Assembly (NCBI GenBank): GCA_028066355.1
Contig: JALCBP010000010.1
Span: 1-60,333 of the forward strand
From: UBA1268 sp002694955
GTDB taxonomy: Bacteria > Planctomycetota > Planctomycetia > Pirellulales > UBA1268
Reading direction: 5' to 3'
DNA length: 60,333 nucleotides
Of this stretch, positions 45,879 through 54,123 are shown in pieces. A model generated the notes under the pieces. The model was not told the origin of the DNA and made no database searches. It saw only the letters and a program-made list of their open reading frames with translations. Every line of letters begins with the position of its first letter. Position 1 is the stretch's first letter. The translations under genes and the position numbers were made by a program.

Positions 45879-46919
45879 ATGCGTCTCTTACTTTACGAAT
45901 GGTGCTGCTCAGGCGGAATACAAAGTGAACTTGCTCACGACATTCTGCAAGAAGTTTCTATTGAAGACTTCCTGAGGGAAGGCCGCCTCATGCTCGAGGC
46001 ATTCACGTCAGATGCTGAACAAAATACAGATCTGGATATCACTGTGATGGTTGACTCAACGCTTCCAGTGACAAAAGCCCCTCAGTTTTCGAAAAATGTT
46101 ACTGTTGAGAAAATAGCTCCCAGCAAGAGCCAACTATCTCTTCTCACCATGGCCGCCGAGGCAGACCTGATCATCCTGATCGCACCAGAAACTCATGGCG
46201 TTCTGCTTCAGACCATCAACACTGTCGAGCAAGCAGGCTTTGGAAACAAGCTGATTAATTGCCCAACACCTTTCATCAAGGCTGCGAGCGACAAGGAGAT
46301 AACCTGCAGAATGCTCTCAGCGGCTGGTATCCCGACACCAGCTGGTCGCACAATAGCCACGGGCGAAAGCTTTCCGCATGGCTTCCGGCTACCTGCTGTC
46401 CTCAAAGCTAGAAGAAGTGCTGGATGTGACGGCCTAACAATAATCCATAAACCCACCGATTTCTCTGCGCCACGAACAGACTCACGGCTCGAGTGTCATA
46501 TTTCAGGCATCCCCGTTAGCGTCTGCTGCCTCTGTGGAACTGACTCAATCGTTCCACTGCTGCCATTCGAACAAGTGTTTACTGAGGAATCGCATCCGGT
46601 TTATATAGGCGGTCGCGTCATTCATAATGATTTTCATACTCGAATGCATTCTCTTGCAGTACGATCAATCGAGACTCTCAATAAAACAACACAATCCAAA
46701 GCCCGTGGCTGGGTTGGAGTTGATATGATTCTGGGTAGTTGTAACGACGGGCATGACGACCGGGTACTTGAGATCAACCCTCGTCTCACCACCTCTTTTG
46801 TTGGCCTGTCAAGAGCCCAAGAGAGAGGCCTGACCCGGCTGCTTCTCGACATTGCAAAAGGCAGAGAAGTACACGTTACACCATGGAACATAGAAGCCTC
46901 TGAATTTTCATTGGCGTAA
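45879..46919 (+). CDS. ATP-grasp ligase, MfnD-like (tyramine/tyrosine-glutamate ligase family)
   Basis: A 346-residue ATP-grasp enzyme. It opens MRLLLYEWCCSGGIQSE, the F/L-x-Y-E-x-x-x-GG start of bacterial relatives of MfnD. An ATP-grasp core follows: ITCRMLSAAGIPTPAGRTIATG, LPAVLKARRSAGCDGLTII (Lys of the ATP site) and LECHISGIPVSVCCLCG. It closes with ARGWVGVDMILG and VLEINPRLTTSFVGLSR, the Mg-binding E-x-N-P-R block. In methanogens MfnD adds glutamate to tyramine in methanofuran synthesis; in bacteria with the H4MPT route a homologue is expected to make methylofuran. It is followed after 32 bp by an MfnF-like gene and then an MfnE-like gene, which supports that reading. The exact substrate is inferred. 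Confidence 0.75.
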   Translation: MRLLLYEWCCSGGIQSELAHDILQEVSIEDFLREGRLMLEAFTSDAEQNTDLDITVMVDSTLPVTKAPQFSKNVTVEKIAPSKSQLSLLTMAAEADLIILIAPETHGVLLQTINTVEQAGFGNKLINCPTPFIKAASDKEITCRMLSAAGIPTPAGRTIATGESFPHGFRLPAVLKARRSAGCDGLTIIHKPTDFSAPRTDSRLECHISGIPVSVCCLCGTDSIVPLLPFEQVFTEESHPVYIGGRVIHNDFHTRMHSLAVRSIETLNKTTQSKARGWVGVDMILGSCNDGHDDRVLEINPRLTTSFVGLSRAQERGLTRLLLDIAKGREVHVTPWNIEASEFSLA

Positions 46920-46951
46920 CACTGACACTTTTTGATTGATGGTTTTCAAGC

Positions 46952-47971
46952 ATGTCACTAACGTCCACCGATTCATGCCTGGCTTTTGATATTGGAGGAG
47001 CCAATATCAAAGCTGCTGACGGCCAAGGGTGGTCATATAGTGAACCTTTTGCCATGTGGCAGGAATGGAAGCGACTTCCTGATGTCATCGCGCATATCAT
47101 GAACCTGTGCCCTGCGTCCCATTATGCCGCGACCATGACAGGTGAGATTGCCGACTGCTTTGCAGACCGCAAAGATGGCGTCAAGCATATTATTGAATCG
47201 TGTTCACTTCCGGCTGGAAGAAAAAACTTTTTATTTTACAGCGTTGATGGTTCACTTCTTAGCGCGACCGAGGCTTCGCAACAGCCGCTCCAAGTTGCTG
47301 CTTCAAACTGGCATGCTTTGGCTCGCCTCGCTGGCTCACTTGCCCCTTCGGGACGAAGTTGGCTTATTGATATTGGCTCAACGACTACTGACATTGTTCC
47401 ACTGGCATGCGGACAGCCAATTCCTCAGGGAATGAATGATTGGGACAGGCTGCTCTGCGGTGAACTTGTCTACACGGGCATGGAACGTACACCGGTACCT
47501 GCCCTTAGGCAATCACTTCCCCACCGTGGCACCACTAGACCAATTGCCTGTGAATGCTTTGCGACTTCACAAGACGTCTGGCTACTCCTTGGCAATCTGC
47601 CTGAAGACAAGAAATCAAACACCACAGCCGACCACAAGCCGGCCACTAGGGATGCGGCTCGCATCCGAATAGCTCGTTCCATGCTTCTTGAGCCAGCCTC
47701 TTTTACTTTTGCGGATGCGATCGAAGCAGCAACGGCTATTGCCGACTCTCAGACTCGTTTAATTCAAAATGCGATAGGGCAAATGATTCAGAATCCAGCT
47801 CCAGACGACAGCATCGTACTTAGTGGACAAGGCGAGGTATTAGCAAAAAGGATCCTTGATCACATGGACTGGACTCCGTGCACAGTGTCACTAAAAGACG
47901 CGATCGGTGCCGATTTGTCTCGTGTTGCTCCTGCCCATGCCGTAGCAATGATAGCGCAGCGAAGATTATGA
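46952..47971 (+). CDS. Hydantoinase/oxoprolinase-fold protein of H4MPT-linked C1 transfer (MfnF-like)
   Basis: A 339-residue protein of the ASKHA fold. Its N-terminus CLAFDIGGANIKAADGQG has the phosphate loop. The middle has MTGEIADCFADRKDGV and VAASNWHALARLAG, then SWLIDIGSTTTDIVPLACGQPIPQG with the second phosphate-binding GSTTTD. YTGMERTPVPAL and IACECFATSQDVWLLLG follow. The C-terminus has SIVLSGQGEVLAKRIL. This is the pattern of the family annotated as probable H4MPT-linked C1 transfer pathway protein (TIGR03123-type), whose archaeal member MfnF joins the furan phosphate to the tyramine-glutamate part of methanofuran. The stop codon overlaps the start of the next gene (ATGA), implying translational coupling. 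The conclusion rests on family resemblance and context. Confidence 0.8.
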   Translation: MSLTSTDSCLAFDIGGANIKAADGQGWSYSEPFAMWQEWKRLPDVIAHIMNLCPASHYAATMTGEIADCFADRKDGVKHIIESCSLPAGRKNFLFYSVDGSLLSATEASQQPLQVAASNWHALARLAGSLAPSGRSWLIDIGSTTTDIVPLACGQPIPQGMNDWDRLLCGELVYTGMERTPVPALRQSLPHRGTTRPIACECFATSQDVWLLLGNLPEDKKSNTTADHKPATRDAARIRIARSMLLEPASFTFADAIEAATAIADSQTRLIQNAIGQMIQNPAPDDSIVLSGQGEVLAKRILDHMDWTPCTVSLKDAIGADLSRVAPAHAVAMIAQRRL

Positions 47972-48585
47972 ATACAATTACACCACAGAAGAATCCATGG
48001 GAATGGGAGCATGGCTGGCTTCGTCAATCACATGACAAAAGCAAAAAGGCCAATGTTGTCATCAAAGTCGGTGGCAGTCTTTTCTCCACCTCTGGATGGC
48101 AACATGCTGTTCAATCCCTAATTGCAGATGAAGCACTATCCAATCATTCGGTTGTTGTCATTGCGGGTGGAGGTGCTCTCGTAGACGGACTACGACTTAT
48201 CGACTCAAACAGTTCACTGCCGTCTCCTTTGATGCACGGACTTGCACTTGAAGCCATGGGAATCACAGCACAATTTCTGGCGTCAACATTGAAATTACCA
48301 CTACGCGAGGAAGTGGGAGCTGACTCTCCTTTCGTACTCAACATGAGAAAGTGGGGCGCAGCAGCAAATGCAATTACCACGCTTCCGCATTCATGGAAAA
48401 CAACGAGTGACTCTATTGCAGCTGCTGTCGCCTCGGCAACAGGGGCTGGATTACTGCTAGCAAAGAGCATTCCGCCACCGACGCCTGACGTTGAAAGCCT
48501 TGCGTTCAACGGATGGGTCGATCAGTATTTCCAGACAGCGTGTATCGCATTAGAAGACATTCGCTGGGCAGCACCGAAACAATAA
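47968..48585 (+). CDS. Amino-acid-kinase-fold protein, MfnE-like
   Basis: The start is the ATG at 47968 that overlaps the preceding stop (ATGA); the longer open frame upstream runs into that gene. The 205 residues carry the amino acid kinase (carbamate/aspartokinase) fold. Strand 1 is NVVIKVGGSLFS, followed by HSVVVIAGGGALVDGLRLIDS (glycine-rich ATP loop), HGLALEAMGITAQFLAS, a long helix DSIAAAVASATGAGLLLAKSIPPP and the final NGWVDQYFQTACI. In methanogens MfnE phosphorylates aminomethylfuran phosphate to the diphosphate used by MfnF. This match and its gene order after MfnD- and MfnF-like genes suggest the same role for a bacterial furan cofactor. The protein is a little shorter than usual, and the C-terminal part is the least certain. 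Confidence 0.75.
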   Translation: MNTITPQKNPWEWEHGWLRQSHDKSKKANVVIKVGGSLFSTSGWQHAVQSLIADEALSNHSVVVIAGGGALVDGLRLIDSNSSLPSPLMHGLALEAMGITAQFLASTLKLPLREEVGADSPFVLNMRKWGAAANAITTLPHSWKTTSDSIAAAVASATGAGLLLAKSIPPPTPDVESLAFNGWVDQYFQTACIALEDIRWAAPKQ

Positions 48586-48633
48586 AAAAGGCCATCAGAC
48601 TCCCAGAAAACAATCGCTGCCGCATGGAGACGT

Positions 48634-50031
48634 TTATTCCCAGCAAATACCAGACTCGGGTCGAGATGCCACTGCCAGCTTCCGTTCAGAGCCAATGTCT
48701 TGAGCCTCGACAACTTTCTCAAGGAAAGCCCATGGTTGGAACTGCACACCTCCAGAGGCACTGAGAATCCATCGACTCCCTCGCTTCATACCATGCGCGA
48801 CTGTTGGCACCTGCTTTGGCACTTCATAACTCGAGAGTTGCACCAGAGAAGCGTCCTTCAACAGCGAGAGATCCAATCCCGCCCGATCGGCAAGCTGCCG
48901 GCTATCAATTAAAGCTGCAACAATTGCCAGATCAACACAATTTTTTAATTCGTTGAACACAGGTTTACGCGATGCCAGTTCGTCATAACAGGCCGTCATG
49001 CGCTCACACCAACGTGAAGCATTTTTATCAGTACGTCCACTCCCTCGCTGCATGCCTTCTCGAACCAGAAGATCGGTTTCAGTCAGACACACCATTTTCC
49101 CACCTGTGAGTCTCCAACCAAGTTCATCAGGATCCCGGGCAATGGGGCTATACCGAGCTTCCAACCAGAAACGTGGCAACATTGTCGATCCAGCCGTGGC
49201 GGGAACCATGGACAGATAACTTGGCAGTTCAGCAACTCCTGACGATTCAAGCCCCATCCCGATTCGCTTCATCTGATAATCTGCCGCCACAAGAACTTGC
49301 GCAAAGTGCGTGTCTGCCGGCACACCGCCGACCGTCACTTGCTGAGGGCCCAGAGCTTCCTCCATTGATCGAAAGATTTCTTGTGGATTTGGCATCTGCT
49401 TCGTCGAACTCAGTATTTCCTGCAGGCGGGCAATGCCCTCGGGCGCTGGGTCAATAGAGCAACGCATTCCACCCATACGTGCTGCGTCAATTGACCGAAT
49501 GGCTACAACTAAATCCTCGAGCAACAAGAGCGGTCGACCACTCGTTGCGCCAACAAAAATACCGTTACCATCAACTGCAACTTCATCACTTGGTCCGGCC
49601 AAAATGAGATCGTGTTGCTCCTGGTCAACAAATACGTATTCAATTCGCTCTAGCCCGCCCATTGTTAAGACTTCTGGAGAAACAAGCTCGCGTTGTGTTA
49701 CCGCCTGCTGAACACCTTCGACAATACGTCTCAGTGAAACTTTTTGAAGCTCACATCGCTGCCCTGTTTTTGGTGGATTTTCACGGAGAATTTTTTTCCG
49801 CTGAGCAGCAATACTTTCGAGTACCTGCGGCTCGATCGCACGCACAATACCGTTCGGATCAACTGAAATACCACCAACAGCCTGTGCTCCGAGCCCACCA
49901 CCAGCAAATTGGCCGAACACGTGGTCAGGAACAAAACCATTCAGGATTACAACCAATACAAGAGCACAACCCCCAGTTGCAAACCTATTCTTGAAGACGG
50001 TAAAAATGTTCGTCCGTGTGCAGCTATGCAT
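48634..50031 (-). CDS. DUF1598-type secreted protein
   Basis: I choose the ATG at 50031 (MHSCTRTNIF), with GAGGG five bases before it; upstream in-frame TTG/GTG/ATG codons are alternatives (up to 50055). That gives 465 residues. A signal peptide (CALVLVVILNGFVPDHVFGQ) is followed by the DUF1598 pattern: GISVDPNGIVRAIE, SLRRIVEGVQQAVTQRELVSPEVLTMGGLERIEYVFVD, DLILAGPSDEVAVDGNGIFVGATSGRPLLLLEDLVVAIR and GGMRCSIDPAPEGIARLQEIL. Later come GPQQVTVGGVPADTHFAQVLVAADYQMKRIGMGLE and LPRFWLEARYSPI. This family is known only from planctomycetes and has no known function. The C-terminus ends in a short hydrophilic tail. It is divergent from the FHA-sigma54 activator. Confidence 0.85.
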   Translation of the reverse strand: MHSCTRTNIFTVFKNRFATGGCALVLVVILNGFVPDHVFGQFAGGGLGAQAVGGISVDPNGIVRAIEPQVLESIAAQRKKILRENPPKTGQRCELQKVSLRRIVEGVQQAVTQRELVSPEVLTMGGLERIEYVFVDQEQHDLILAGPSDEVAVDGNGIFVGATSGRPLLLLEDLVVAIRSIDAARMGGMRCSIDPAPEGIARLQEILSSTKQMPNPQEIFRSMEEALGPQQVTVGGVPADTHFAQVLVAADYQMKRIGMGLESSGVAELPSYLSMVPATAGSTMLPRFWLEARYSPIARDPDELGWRLTGGKMVCLTETDLLVREGMQRGSGRTDKNASRWCERMTACYDELASRKPVFNELKNCVDLAIVAALIDSRQLADRAGLDLSLLKDASLVQLSSYEVPKQVPTVAHGMKRGSRWILSASGGVQFQPWAFLEKVVEAQDIGSERKLAVASRPESGICWE

Positions 50032-50036
50032 AAAAT

Positions 50037-50074
50037 CCCTCATCATCACGTTCAACCCTCATCATCACGTTCAA
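50037..50074. repeat. 19-bp perfect tandem duplication at a gene start
   Basis: CCCTCATCATCACGTTCAA occurs twice head to tail (50037-50055 and 50056-50074). On the minus strand each copy carries GATGATGAGGG, so the Shine-Dalgarno-like GAGGG of the DUF1598 gene is doubled and several start codons become possible. Confidence 0.9.
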
Positions 50075-50106
50075 ATGGTATTCAAATCAGGCCAACTGCT
50101 CGAGCA

Positions 50107-50134
50107 ATGGTACGATCTGGTAATTGCACGACAA
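50107..50134 (-). promoter_or_regulatory. Weak candidate promoter of the DUF1598 gene
   Basis: Minus-strand TTGTCG (50129-50134) and TACCAT (50107-50112) are 16 bp apart, about 75 bp before the start codon. It is a pattern match of low quality. Confidence 0.22.
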
Positions 50135-50153
50135 TGTAGGCGAGATGCTAGCC

Positions 50154-50188
50154 TTAGTAAGCCCTTGAGGGCAAACCCTCTTTACTAA
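50154..50188. promoter_or_regulatory. Inverted repeat in the divergent gap (50032-50351)
   Basis: Outer arms TTAGTAA (50154-50160) and TTACTAA (50182-50188) enclose an inner stem GAGGG-CAAA-CCCTC (50167-50180). It could be an operator or hairpin shared by the divergent DUF1598 and activator genes. The rest of this 320-bp gap holds no gene. Confidence 0.45.
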
Positions 50189-50351
50189 TACAAATATGGC
50201 TCAAAACGCCTATTACTCAATGTTTTTAGGAATTATTAGTCTTTTTCCTGCTAAATTAGGCTATTAAACAAACAATGACGTTTGGGCTGTTCTTGATTGC
50301 TACTACTGTGTGTTTATCACAAGGAGAGCTTTAACCGACCATGATGCAAGC

Positions 50352-52328
50352 ATGAATAACGACAAATCTACTTCACCAGCCAACGCGCATGTCCTTGTTC
50401 GGGATCCTGCCAATGGCCCGATGCTCAATCCACTCACACTCGGAGATATCCTTAGTCTCGGTCGTGCACCCGGAAATACAATTGTGCTGCACGACGAACG
50501 GGCAAGCCGTAATCACGCCGAGATACGAGTCAATGAAGACGGAAAATGGGATGTCCGTGATTTGAAAAGCCGAAATGGCACGACGGTGAATGGAAATGAA
50601 ATTACGTCAGAGCACACGCTTACCGATGGAGACACCATTCAGATCGGATCGACTACAATTCTTTTCTGTGAAGGACCACCTCCATCTCTATCCGAAGCGA
50701 AAGAATCTGATACTGATGGCACCGGCATAACTGGTGAAATGTCAGCCGAAATAGCAGAGTGGCACTCAACGATTCGCTATCGTCGAAACCGTAGCCGTTT
50801 ACTTGATGACATACGTGAATCAGCTCGCACCGCTCCAAAAGTAGGACAAGCGGCTGCAGAATTGTGTCGACTCGCATTTACACTAGGCCGTGCTACGGAA
50901 GTTCCATCTGCTGCGAACCGTGCTCTTGAGTCTGCCATGCTCGGATCCAATGCAAGTAAAGGAATGGTTTTACTGCCAACGCCTGAGGCCAGTCATGAAG
51001 AAAGAATGACTGTAACTGACTTGTACGGTGTCGCAGCAGTGCCTTCAGACCTTCGTATTGATGACATCCCGACAAACCTCGTTGAAGCAGCCCTTGCGAC
51101 GGATGAGGCGATATTGGCGGGACCAGAAACGGTTGGCAACCAGCCACCAGCTATAACTATTGCCGCCCCGATACGTGTAAATGAAAAACCTGTTGGTGTC
51201 ATTTACCTTAGTAGCGAACCGAGCAGTGATGAAAAATCTCCTGATGATCTTGAGTTTGTAATTGCCGTCTGTGATGCGATAGGTCAGGTTTACACAAACC
51301 TTGAAGCTCGAGAAACGCTATCGACCAGGCTTGCGACTGCAGCTAGTGAAAACAAACTACTGAAAGAGCGGCTGGGTGAAAAAACACGCATGGTTGGTGG
51401 TAGCCCTGCCCTTGCACAAATCACGACACAGGTTGAGCGTGTTGCGAGCACCAAAGCTACAGTTTTAATTCGCGGTGAAAGTGGCGCTGGCAAGGAACTA
51501 ATTGCACAAGCTATTCATGACGCAAGCGATCGTAGCAGCGGACCTTTTATTTGCCTTAATTGCGCAGCTCTGTCAGAGACACTCTTGGAAAGCGAACTGT
51601 TCGGCCATGAGAAAGGTGCCTTCACTGGTGCGACCGATAAAAAAGCAGGTAAATTTGAACTTGCAGATAATGGGACACTTTTTCTCGATGAAATCGGTGA
51701 AATGAGCCCCAGCATTCAGGCAAAATTCCTGCGAGTACTTGAGGGACATGCGTTCGAGCGAGTGGGAGGTAGCACTCGACTCAAGGTTGATGTACGAGTC
51801 GTAGCAGCTACAAATCGTCACCTCGAAGATGCTGTTGCAAGCGGTGGTTTCCGACGAGACCTTTACTTCCGACTGCGTGTGGTCGAAATAGCGGTGCCTC
51901 CACTAAGAAAACGACAAGAGGATATCGAAATACTTGCGAATCACTTTGTAGACGTATTTAGTAGAGAGACTGGGCGAAAGATTGAAGGCTTCAGTTCAGC
52001 AGCCATTGCCGCAATGCTGGACTACCATTGGCCGGGCAACATTCGTGAATTGCGAAACTGCATTGAGCGTGCGGTCGTCCTCAGTTCAAGCGACATTATT
52101 GATGTGAATGATCTCGCCTTAAGCGCTCTTGCCTCGCCAGGTGATACCGGCAGGTTAGAATCCACAGGCAACAATTTTACTCCAGAGCCGTTAGCCACTA
52201 TCGAAAAACGCCACATACTGGCGACACTTGAGAGCACCGGTGGCAACAAATCAAAAGCAGCCAAACTCTTAGGCATTGAACGATCTACCCTTGATCGTAA
52301 ATTTGCTCGATGGGGCCAAACTGACTGA
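50352..52328 (+). CDS. FHA-GAF-sigma54 interaction transcriptional activator
   Basis: A 658-residue regulator in four parts. An FHA domain (about 31-106) has SLGRAPGNTIVLHDERASRNHAEIRV and LKSRNGTTVNGNEI, the phosphothreonine-binding Gly-Arg, Ser-Arg-x-x and Asn-Gly sites. A GAF-like domain (about 170-315) is followed by a short coiled coil. The AAA+ domain (about 348-575) has Walker A GESGAGKE (375-382), the sigma54-contacting GAFTGA (422-427), Walker B GTLFLDEIGEM and the arginine region FRRDLYFRLRVVEIAVPPLR. A Fis-type HTH ends it (NKSKAAKLLGIERSTLDRKFARWG). It should respond to Ser/Thr phosphorylation rather than to a histidine kinase. An upstream GTG-started extension is unlikely; a four-codon open frame ends on the start (see findings). 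Confidence 0.93.
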   Translation: MNNDKSTSPANAHVLVRDPANGPMLNPLTLGDILSLGRAPGNTIVLHDERASRNHAEIRVNEDGKWDVRDLKSRNGTTVNGNEITSEHTLTDGDTIQIGSTTILFCEGPPPSLSEAKESDTDGTGITGEMSAEIAEWHSTIRYRRNRSRLLDDIRESARTAPKVGQAAAELCRLAFTLGRATEVPSAANRALESAMLGSNASKGMVLLPTPEASHEERMTVTDLYGVAAVPSDLRIDDIPTNLVEAALATDEAILAGPETVGNQPPAITIAAPIRVNEKPVGVIYLSSEPSSDEKSPDDLEFVIAVCDAIGQVYTNLEARETLSTRLATAASENKLLKERLGEKTRMVGGSPALAQITTQVERVASTKATVLIRGESGAGKELIAQAIHDASDRSSGPFICLNCAALSETLLESELFGHEKGAFTGATDKKAGKFELADNGTLFLDEIGEMSPSIQAKFLRVLEGHAFERVGGSTRLKVDVRVVAATNRHLEDAVASGGFRRDLYFRLRVVEIAVPPLRKRQEDIEILANHFVDVFSRETGRKIEGFSSAAIAAMLDYHWPGNIRELRNCIERAVVLSSSDIIDVNDLALSALASPGDTGRLESTGNNFTPEPLATIEKRHILATLESTGGNKSKAAKLLGIERSTLDRKFARWGQTD

Positions 52329-52343
52329 ACAAAGTCTGTTTGG

Positions 52344-52820
52344 TTACAGGCCAAAATAGCGTTTCCATGCTTCAACGTCTCCAGGCCCGGGCTCCGTCGG
52401 CTTTGTTTCTTTTTGTCGAACATGTTCGTTCATCGCCCGACGCTTTTCTGTAAGCCATTCGCTACTATCGACGGCAACAGCCCGGCGTCGGCGTGCTGCT
52501 GCCTGCACTCGCCGATCACTGGACACGACAACAAGCCCCGATGGCGACTCCTCCTCTACCATTTCCTCAATCAGTGAATCTGCATCTGGATACTCCCGTG
52601 CAAACCATACTCGGATAGATCCGTGGACATATCTTGCAGGAAGACCATCAGGAGCATCAGCTGCATCGAAAACGACAATCGTCTGCTCTGCATCATCACC
52701 GAGCAACTCCACAAGGTGGTCCAAAAGGGCTCGACGAGACTGCTCGAATCCGAGTGGTCCTCGCGCATCCCCAAATACACCCGAAGCGTGCAATAGGTTG
52801 TACCCGTCAATAATGATCAT
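52344..52820 (-). CDS. NYN-domain (YacP/Rae1-like) RNase-type protein
   Basis: A 158-residue PIN-like protein of the NYN/YacP family. It starts MIIIDGYNLLHASGVFGD with the first catalytic Asp. It continues RRALLDHLVELLGDDAEQTIVVFDAADAPDGLP (second Asp), VHGSIRVWFAREYPDADSLIEEMVE (a third acidic group) and LVVVSSDRRVQAAARRRRAVAVDSSEWL (the Ser-Ser-Asp site). Relatives such as B. subtilis Rae1 cut ribosome-bound mRNA; the role here is inferred only. Its ATG lies 10 bp after the stop of pyrC, so it may be transcribed with pyrB-pyrC. It is convergent with the sigma54 activator gene (15 bp between stops). Confidence 0.85.
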   Translation of the reverse strand: MIIIDGYNLLHASGVFGDARGPLGFEQSRRALLDHLVELLGDDAEQTIVVFDAADAPDGLPARYVHGSIRVWFAREYPDADSLIEEMVEEESPSGLVVVSSDRRVQAAARRRRAVAVDSSEWLTEKRRAMNEHVRQKETKPTEPGPGDVEAWKRYFGL

Positions 52821-52830
52821 TGCTCTGCAA

Positions 52831-54123
52831 CTAGCTGGAGAGGCGATATTTCACTTTGCCGTGAACAATTGTCGCAACAGCCCGTCCGCGTAACGTCCAT
52901 CCATGGAATGGTGAATTCACGCTCTTTGAGGAAAAAGAATTAACATCTACTTGCCATTCGCAGGATGGATCAATCAGTGTCACATCGGCAATCGCACCGG
53001 GCCGAAGAGTACCTCGGTTAATCCCAAGGATTCTCGACGGCATGAGGCTAATGGCTTCGACAAATCTCGGCCAATCAATACGACCAGACTCAATCAGGCG
53101 TGTCACGGAAAGGCCGACTGCTGTTTCCAGCCCAAGAATCCCAAACGGTGCTCGGTCAAGCTCAAGTAATTTCTTTTCTGGTGCATGCGGCGCGTGATCC
53201 GTTGCAATACAGTCGAGTGTGCCATCGGCAAGCCCTGCAAGAATACCTTCGACATCTTTTGCCGTTCGTAACGGTGGGCTCATTTTAAAGTTTGAATCAA
53301 ACCCACGAAGAGATTCGTCTGTCAGTGTAAAATGATGCGGGCAAGCCTCCGCCGTGACCCGAACACCACGCGACTTTGCTTCTCGAATGAGATCCACTCC
53401 ATGAGCGGTAGAAACATGCATCACATGAAGACGGCCACCCGTCACATCTGCGAGTGCAATATCCCGTCCAATCATTACTTCTTCTGCAGCTGCAGGCATT
53501 CCCTTCAGGCCAAGTGACATGGAAACAAGGCCTTCATTCATTACACCGCCGTGAGATAGTTCTAGGACTTCTTCATGAGCCAGAATTGGTTTATCGAACA
53601 TTCGACAGTACTCAAAAGCCCGTCGCATCAACTCAGCATCGTAAACAGGTGATCCGTCGTCGCTAAAAGCAACGGCTCCAGCTTCAACCAATTGACCAAT
53701 TTCAGCGAGTTCTTTCCCTTCTCTTTCCTGGCTCACACATGCGACAACAAATACATTACATGTGTCTGCTCTCGCGGCTTTTTGGCGAATAAACTCTACA
53801 TTAGCCTGAGTATCAATCGCCGGCTCGGTGTTGGGTATACAAGCAACACTTGTGAAACCACCCGCCAGAGCTGCTTTCGTTCCACTCTCGATCGTTTCAT
53901 CCTCTTCACGACCAGGCTCGCGAAGATGCACATGCATGTCGACCAGCCCTGGCGTAACAATCAGCCCGTGGGCATCAATCGTCTCATCAACTTTTCCAAG
54001 CGGCTGACTACCATCATGACCGATGGACATGATCAAGCCATCACGAATCAGTAGATCATCGACTCGATCAATCCCCTGATCTGGATCTACCACCCGCCCG
54101 CCACGAATTAGCATGGATGCCAT
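52831..54123 (-). CDS. pyrC: Dihydroorotase
   Basis: PyrC closes carbamoyl aspartate to dihydroorotate in pyrimidine synthesis. I start at the ATG at 54123, whose first base is the last of the pyrB stop (TAATG), which gives 430 residues; a longer frame runs into pyrB. Zinc ligands His64 and His66 are in VDMHVHLREPG. Other type I (class I amidohydrolase) blocks are ETIESGTKAALAGGFTSVACIPNTEP, AFSDDGSPVYD, HEEVLELSHGGVMNEG, LHVMHVSTAHGVDLIREAK, VTAEACPHHFTLTDE and CIATDHAPHAPEKKLLE with the catalytic Asp. The TAATG overlap with pyrB implies translational coupling. It is of the length that forms a complex with PyrB in some bacteria. Confidence 0.96.
   Translation of the reverse strand: MASMLIRGGRVVDPDQGIDRVDDLLIRDGLIMSIGHDGSQPLGKVDETIDAHGLIVTPGLVDMHVHLREPGREEDETIESGTKAALAGGFTSVACIPNTEPAIDTQANVEFIRQKAARADTCNVFVVACVSQEREGKELAEIGQLVEAGAVAFSDDGSPVYDAELMRRAFEYCRMFDKPILAHEEVLELSHGGVMNEGLVSMSLGLKGMPAAAEEVMIGRDIALADVTGGRLHVMHVSTAHGVDLIREAKSRGVRVTAEACPHHFTLTDESLRGFDSNFKMSPPLRTAKDVEGILAGLADGTLDCIATDHAPHAPEKKLLELDRAPFGILGLETAVGLSVTRLIESGRIDWPRFVEAISLMPSRILGINRGTLRPGAIADVTLIDPSCEWQVDVNSFSSKSVNSPFHGWTLRGRAVATIVHGKVKYRLSS

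Noticed and set aside
48634..50055. Start of the DUF1598 gene at the TTG at 50055
   Set aside because: The ATG at 50031 has GAGGG five bases upstream and leads straight into the signal peptide; the TTG lies in the tandem repeat.
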